Shown here in pieces: positions 32,220-35,923 of a stretch of DNA of 35,923 nucleotides; within the stretch, counting starts at the first letter, position 1, and each line of letters opens with the position of its first letter. Position numbers and translations under genes: made by a program. Below the pieces are notes generated by a model. That model searched no databases. It was not told where the DNA came from and worked only from the letters and a program-made list of their open reading frames with translations. The stretch is from contig SVNO01000017.1 of the NCBI GenBank assembly GCA_015066845.1, positions 1 through 35,923 on the forward strand, read 5' to 3'. Source of the DNA: Ruminococcus sp. GTDB lineage: Bacteria; Bacillota; Clostridia; Oscillospirales; Ruminococcaceae.

Positions 32220-34550
32220 ATGGAAATTTTCAAGCTTCTCAAAGCCAATATCCAGCATAAGAAAGGTGCATTCAAGAGCATTATTATGCTCATGACAATT
32301 ATTGTATTCTCCTTTTCGGGAACGGTCAGCAACAACGAGAACGTCAGACGTTCCCTTGCATATGCCCACAGCTACGCCAATACGCCCACGTTCAACATGC
32401 AGGGGCTGAAAGCGAAGATGCAGGATGTGACAGTGGACGACATTACCGCCCATCCCGATGTAACGGACGCGATGATAACGGATACCATCTTCGTTGAAAA
32501 TGCCGAACTTGACGGCAAAAAAATAACGCAGCTTCTGAGCTTCCACAAGGAATCAGAAGATATTTACCGCGTATTCAACAACAGCTGCACTGGTGCTGTG
32601 GCGCAGCCCGAACCGCTGAAAGCTGGGGAAATCTACCTCCCCTACACCATGTCAACCATCAACGGTGCCAAAATCGGCTCGGTGCTTGTGTTCGGAGAGG
32701 GGGACAATCGGGAGGAATTCGTCGTCAAGGGCTTTGTCGAGGAATGCTCCTATGGTTCCGCGTTCTGCGGGTTCCGGCGCGTCTTTATCAGCGACAGTGA
32801 ATTTGAACGGCTGTATGACAATACGGATATGATGTATTTCGCGCAGGCGTTGGACTTCAGCATCAACCTGAAAGAAGGTGCGGATTATGCAGAGGTGAAA
32901 AAAGAGCTGAATGATATGTGCGGTCTGGTTGACAAGAGCCATCTTTCCTTTTCCATGGAAGAAATGGATTATTACACCATGCTCTATTCCGAAACCGGCT
33001 CAAAAATCCTGTATGCATTCCTGATCCTCCTGCTGGTCATTGTTGTCATTTCCATCTGGCACAGCATTTCCACCTCCATTGAACTGGAATACACCAATCT
33101 CGGCATCCTCAAGGCGCAGGGCTTTACATCGGGAAAAATCCGGCTTGTGTACATTCTCCAATACCTGATTGCCGAATCCATCGGCGCGGTCATTGGCATT
33201 GTCCTTTCCATTCCTGCCCTGGGTGGGCTTGGCATCCTGTTCCAGAAGCTTACGGGAATTATCACTGTACCCAATATTGCCTTTCTCAAATGCGCTCTGA
33301 TGGCATTGGGAACTATCGCGCTGACGATGGTGTTTGTTGTACTGGTGACGGCAAAGATTGCGAAAATCTCCCCCGTCCGTGCCATTTCCGGCGGAAAATC
33401 GGAGGTGCATTTCGACAGCCTCCTCAATTTCCCCATCAAGGCAAAGCCCCTGTCCCTTTTCATGGGCATCCGTCAGTTTACCTCTCGCATGAAAAGCTAC
33501 GGTGGTTCGGTGCTTATCGTTACATTGCTCGTGTTTTTCATTGTCACCGTTTCGGTGTTTTCCCAGAAGATCACGCGTGACATTTTCGAGGACGGCGCAA
33601 TTTCAGCGCATATCACCGTTTACACAAATCAGGATTTCACACTCGACAAGATGGAGGAGATGGAGCAGGCAGTACTGGAGGTTGACGCTGGTGCAAAGGC
33701 TCTTTTCTCCCATACGGAATATCTCATGGTGGATGATATTGAGCTGCAGCTTTTGTCATACAACCATCCGGAGCTGCTGTTCCAGCCCATTGAAGGCAGG
33801 CTGCCGGTTTACGACAATGAAATTGTCGTGACGGATATTTCCGCAGAGATGCTGGGCAAGGACATCGGCGATACTGTCCTGCTGGGCGGTGAGGAAAGCA
33901 AAGAATTCCTCATTTCAGGCATTTTCCAGTGCTTTAACGACACGGGCAAGGCAGTGCTCGTCACCACCGAGGGCATGAGCCGCGTAAGCGCAAGCCGTCC
34001 CCTCCTTATCGTGGAGCTGTCGGATGTGGCATTGCTTTCCGACACAGAAGCGGCATTGCAGGAGAAACACGGCGCACTCATCAAGAATCTGGTGTGCGAA
34101 GAAGATGCAAACGCCTCGGATGGCATGGCGAATGCGCTGCAATCCATCTGTGATGTGCTGCTGTTTGTAGTTTACGCGATTTCGGTCATTTTCACGGCAG
34201 TGGTCATCAGCATGATATGCTCAAAGGCATTCATCAAGGAGCGTATAGACATCGGCATTCTCAAAGCGATGGGCTTTACATCCGGCACACTGCGGCTGCA
34301 ATTCGCGTTCCGGTTTCTGATTATCGCGATAATTGGCGCAATTCTTGGCGTCATTTCCTCCTGCTTCCTGACCAAGCCCCTGCTCGAATCCATCATGCGT
34401 CCGGTAGGATTGACGAAGATTAACGGCGGCATTACCCTGTTCGATACGCTTCTCCCGACCATTGTCATTTCCGCAAGCTTTTTCCTCTTTGCGTATATTA
34501 CGGCAAGAAAGACAAAGGCAGTTGAGGTCAGAGAGCTGATTTCGGAATAA
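32220..34550 (+). CDS. ABC transporter permease, FtsX/MacB type, two-module
   Basis: 776 residues. The layout is two repeats of one membrane helix, a large extracytoplasmic domain and three helices: helices near 18-37, 264-290, 318-345 and 360-380; then 425-450, and three near 648-675, 700-730 and 745-770. Both modules carry the FtsX-type segment LGILKAQGFTSGKIRL / IGILKAMGFTSGTLRL. The permease works with the ATPase encoded just upstream. This family uses mechanical force to move peptides or lipids rather than ordinary transport. GAGGTG lies before the ATG. The downstream lipoprotein gene has its own promoter. Confidence 0.92.
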   Translation: MEIFKLLKANIQHKKGAFKSIIMLMTIIVFSFSGTVSNNENVRRSLAYAHSYANTPTFNMQGLKAKMQDVTVDDITAHPDVTDAMITDTIFVENAELDGKKITQLLSFHKESEDIYRVFNNSCTGAVAQPEPLKAGEIYLPYTMSTINGAKIGSVLVFGEGDNREEFVVKGFVEECSYGSAFCGFRRVFISDSEFERLYDNTDMMYFAQALDFSINLKEGADYAEVKKELNDMCGLVDKSHLSFSMEEMDYYTMLYSETGSKILYAFLILLLVIVVISIWHSISTSIELEYTNLGILKAQGFTSGKIRLVYILQYLIAESIGAVIGIVLSIPALGGLGILFQKLTGIITVPNIAFLKCALMALGTIALTMVFVVLVTAKIAKISPVRAISGGKSEVHFDSLLNFPIKAKPLSLFMGIRQFTSRMKSYGGSVLIVTLLVFFIVTVSVFSQKITRDIFEDGAISAHITVYTNQDFTLDKMEEMEQAVLEVDAGAKALFSHTEYLMVDDIELQLLSYNHPELLFQPIEGRLPVYDNEIVVTDISAEMLGKDIGDTVLLGGEESKEFLISGIFQCFNDTGKAVLVTTEGMSRVSASRPLLIVELSDVALLSDTEAALQEKHGALIKNLVCEEDANASDGMANALQSICDVLLFVVYAISVIFTAVVISMICSKAFIKERIDIGILKAMGFTSGTLRLQFAFRFLIIAIIGAILGVISSCFLTKPLLESIMRPVGLTKINGGITLFDTLLPTIVISASFFLFAYITARKTKAVEVRELISE

Positions 34551-34666
34551 CGGAAGAAAGGACGGCAGTGTGCAGCATTATTGCGCGAAAAAGTGCACTT
34601 TTTTGCACAAAAAGCCTGCCAAACGCGTCTAATGATTAAGGAATGTTTACAGTGTTTGTCATTTTA

Positions 34667-34695
34667 TTGACAATGCCCGCGAAATATGGTATACT
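34667..34695 (+). promoter_or_regulatory. Promoter of the lipoprotein gene
   Basis: TTGACA (34667-34672), 17-base spacer, TATACT (34690-34695) with TGG ahead. Of 34551-34666, only a weak stem (GTGCA/TGCAC, 34593-34608) and a minus-strand TCCTTAAT (34642-34635), as in the site at 31382-31389, are notable. Confidence 0.85.
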
Positions 34696-34745
34696 GAATC
34701 TGTACTACATATAATAATACAGTAGCAGAGGAGGAACCTTCATTC

Positions 34746-35756
34746 ATGAGAACAAAGAAATTTGCCGTACTTGTACTGATGCTTGCTTCAGTTCTGACCG
34801 GCTGCGATAAACAGAACGTCAATTCTGAGCCGATGGCAACAGAAACAACAAAGGTCACGACACAGGCTGCAACAGAAGCAAAGGATAAGCAGTTCGTTGT
34901 AGAACCCAATGCCATCGAGGGACTCAAGTTCGTTGAGCACATCTATCCGCTTGGCAGCAAGTACCTGATGATTGGTGTCAATGAATTTGATGGCAGGTCG
35001 GCAGTGCTCTATGACCTGAAAACAAATACCGCAGAGCAGAAAACACTCAACCGTCTGAGCGAGGCAGGGGATATTCTCAAGGTCGTGCCGGGTGCGGATA
35101 ATACTGTGTATGTATTCTATTCGTTCGGTGAAGTCGGCGAGGAACGCTATGTGGAACAGTATGACGCGAACCTCAACATGATTGCCGAATCCGCCGTGGA
35201 AAGCATGGTCACTGTGGATGAATCCACAGGCGAAAGCGTGGATTATCCCACCATGCAGGTGGATGCACAGGGCAATCTGTACTTCCTTGGCTTCGATAAA
35301 GCAGGTTCTCACCGCGTCATGATTTTTGACAAGGATAAGCAGTACCTCGGCAGCGTCAGAGGGGATATGCTCGTAGGTGATGAACTGATTGCCGCAGCCG
35401 ATGGCAAGGTGTACCTGCTCTACCATGGCGCATCCAATCAGCTTTCCATGGCTGCTGTCAATCCCACGGAGCTGAAACTGGAAACAGTGGAGCTGCAGAA
35501 CAACTTCCCGATTTATCACAATGATACCATCAGCGGCACAAACGGCTATGATTTCTACTTCCTTGTACAGGACGCACTCTATGGCGTTCATGCAGCGGAG
35601 GGAAAATGTGAAGCCGTGATCGACTGGAGTTCAACCGTATTTGCCGGCTATGAAATCCGCGGCTGCTATGTACTCCCCGGCGGTGATTGCCTGATTGGCA
35701 ATACCGGTGAAGTGGATATGGAAAAGGGTACATGGAAGATGATTCAGAAAGACTAA
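34746..35756 (+). CDS. Lipoprotein with beta-propeller-like repeats, unknown
   Basis: 336 residues. A lipobox (VLTGC, lipidated Cys20) after a short signal peptide; a Thr/Ala-rich spacer to about 47; then a beta-rich domain with repeated strand pairs of the type GNLYFLGFD, GKVYLLYHG, YDFYFLVQD, a pattern seen in WD40-like or lipoprotein propellers. It would sit on the outer face of the membrane. Function unknown. It follows the ABC operon, has its own promoter, and may be the extracytoplasmic partner of the exporter or sensor; that is inference from position. AGGAGGA lies 10 bases before the ATG. Confidence 0.8.
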   Translation: MRTKKFAVLVLMLASVLTGCDKQNVNSEPMATETTKVTTQAATEAKDKQFVVEPNAIEGLKFVEHIYPLGSKYLMIGVNEFDGRSAVLYDLKTNTAEQKTLNRLSEAGDILKVVPGADNTVYVFYSFGEVGEERYVEQYDANLNMIAESAVESMVTVDESTGESVDYPTMQVDAQGNLYFLGFDKAGSHRVMIFDKDKQYLGSVRGDMLVGDELIAAADGKVYLLYHGASNQLSMAAVNPTELKLETVELQNNFPIYHNDTISGTNGYDFYFLVQDALYGVHAAEGKCEAVIDWSSTVFAGYEIRGCYVLPGGDCLIGNTGEVDMEKGTWKMIQKD

Positions 35757-35762
35757 TAGAAA

Positions 35763-35788
35763 GAGGGCTTGCAGAAATGCAAGCCCTC
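35763..35788 (+). terminator. Hairpin after the lipoprotein gene, joined to a repeat
   Basis: GAGGGCTTGCA, loop GAAA, TGCAAGCCCTC: an 11-pair stem. No T-run: family A sequence (AGCTTGTAGAAAAAG) starts at its foot. Confidence 0.75.
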
Positions 35789-35923
35789 AGCTTGTAGAAA
35801 AAGTCTTTTTCTGGGGTTAGCACCCCTGTAACTGCCCCCACCCCAACCCCTCCCCCAACGGGGGAGGGGCTATTTTTCGGGGACTTCGTCCCCGAACCCC
35901 TTGTGCGGAGCTATCGCTCCGCG
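35789..35923 (+). repeat. Family A dispersed repeat, left part
   Basis: It starts AGCTTGTAGAAAAAG and matches 18566 onward nearly base for base until the window ends inside the GCGGAGC/GCTCCGC stem. Same short form as at 18566-18726, same orientation as 1-150. Confidence 0.9.

Overview
The window reads as a chromosomal segment of an anaerobic, gut-type Ruminococcus-like Firmicute (Oscillospiraceae). The evidence is two secreted proteins with C-terminal dockerin domains, strong AGGAGG ribosome sites, TTGACA-N17-TATAAT promoters, a SAM-I riboswitch on metK, and housekeeping genes of clostridial type. No species call is possible from sequence alone. No tRNA, rRNA, CRISPR array, transposase or integrase was recognised.

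Layout. Positions 1-3510: a cytosolic GH26-like glycoside hydrolase and riboswitch-controlled metK, framed by inverted copies of a dispersed hairpin-rich repeat (family A). Positions 3500-5340: a MarR regulator with a flavodoxin, a truncated TfoX-like gene and a second repeat family. Positions 5343-12985: a large NACHT (STAND) NTPase with about 30 pentapeptide repeats, lying between two dockerin-bearing secreted genes (a DUF4874/DUF4832-like protein and a papain-like peptidase). Positions 13352-15571: an iron alcohol dehydrogenase and an NAD-dependent epimerase. Positions 15605-18276 (minus): pheB-like ACT regulator, hom and dapF (aspartate-family amino acids). Positions 18540-19841: another family A repeat, then an orphan holin-endolysin pair. 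Positions 20426-23369 (minus): an NAD-salvage operon (nadR, unknown gene, pnuC, HAD phosphatase) under one promoter with two candidate operator palindromes. Positions 23579-28009: a small alarmone synthetase, two immunity-type genes (SUKH and DUF2185/Imm33) around glyA, a GNAT and a membrane protein. Positions 28064-29326: rarA. Positions 29579-35756: a two-component system, an ABC exporter of MacB/FtsX type and a lipoprotein.

How it fits together. Most genes are housekeeping or envelope functions. The accessory content is the NACHT-pentapeptide protein (the best candidate for an undescribed defence or sensor system), the immunity genes, the lysis pair and the repeats. Family A repeats sit against the feet of terminator-like hairpins in every readable case and also form both ends of the window, which suggests a contig broken at repeats.
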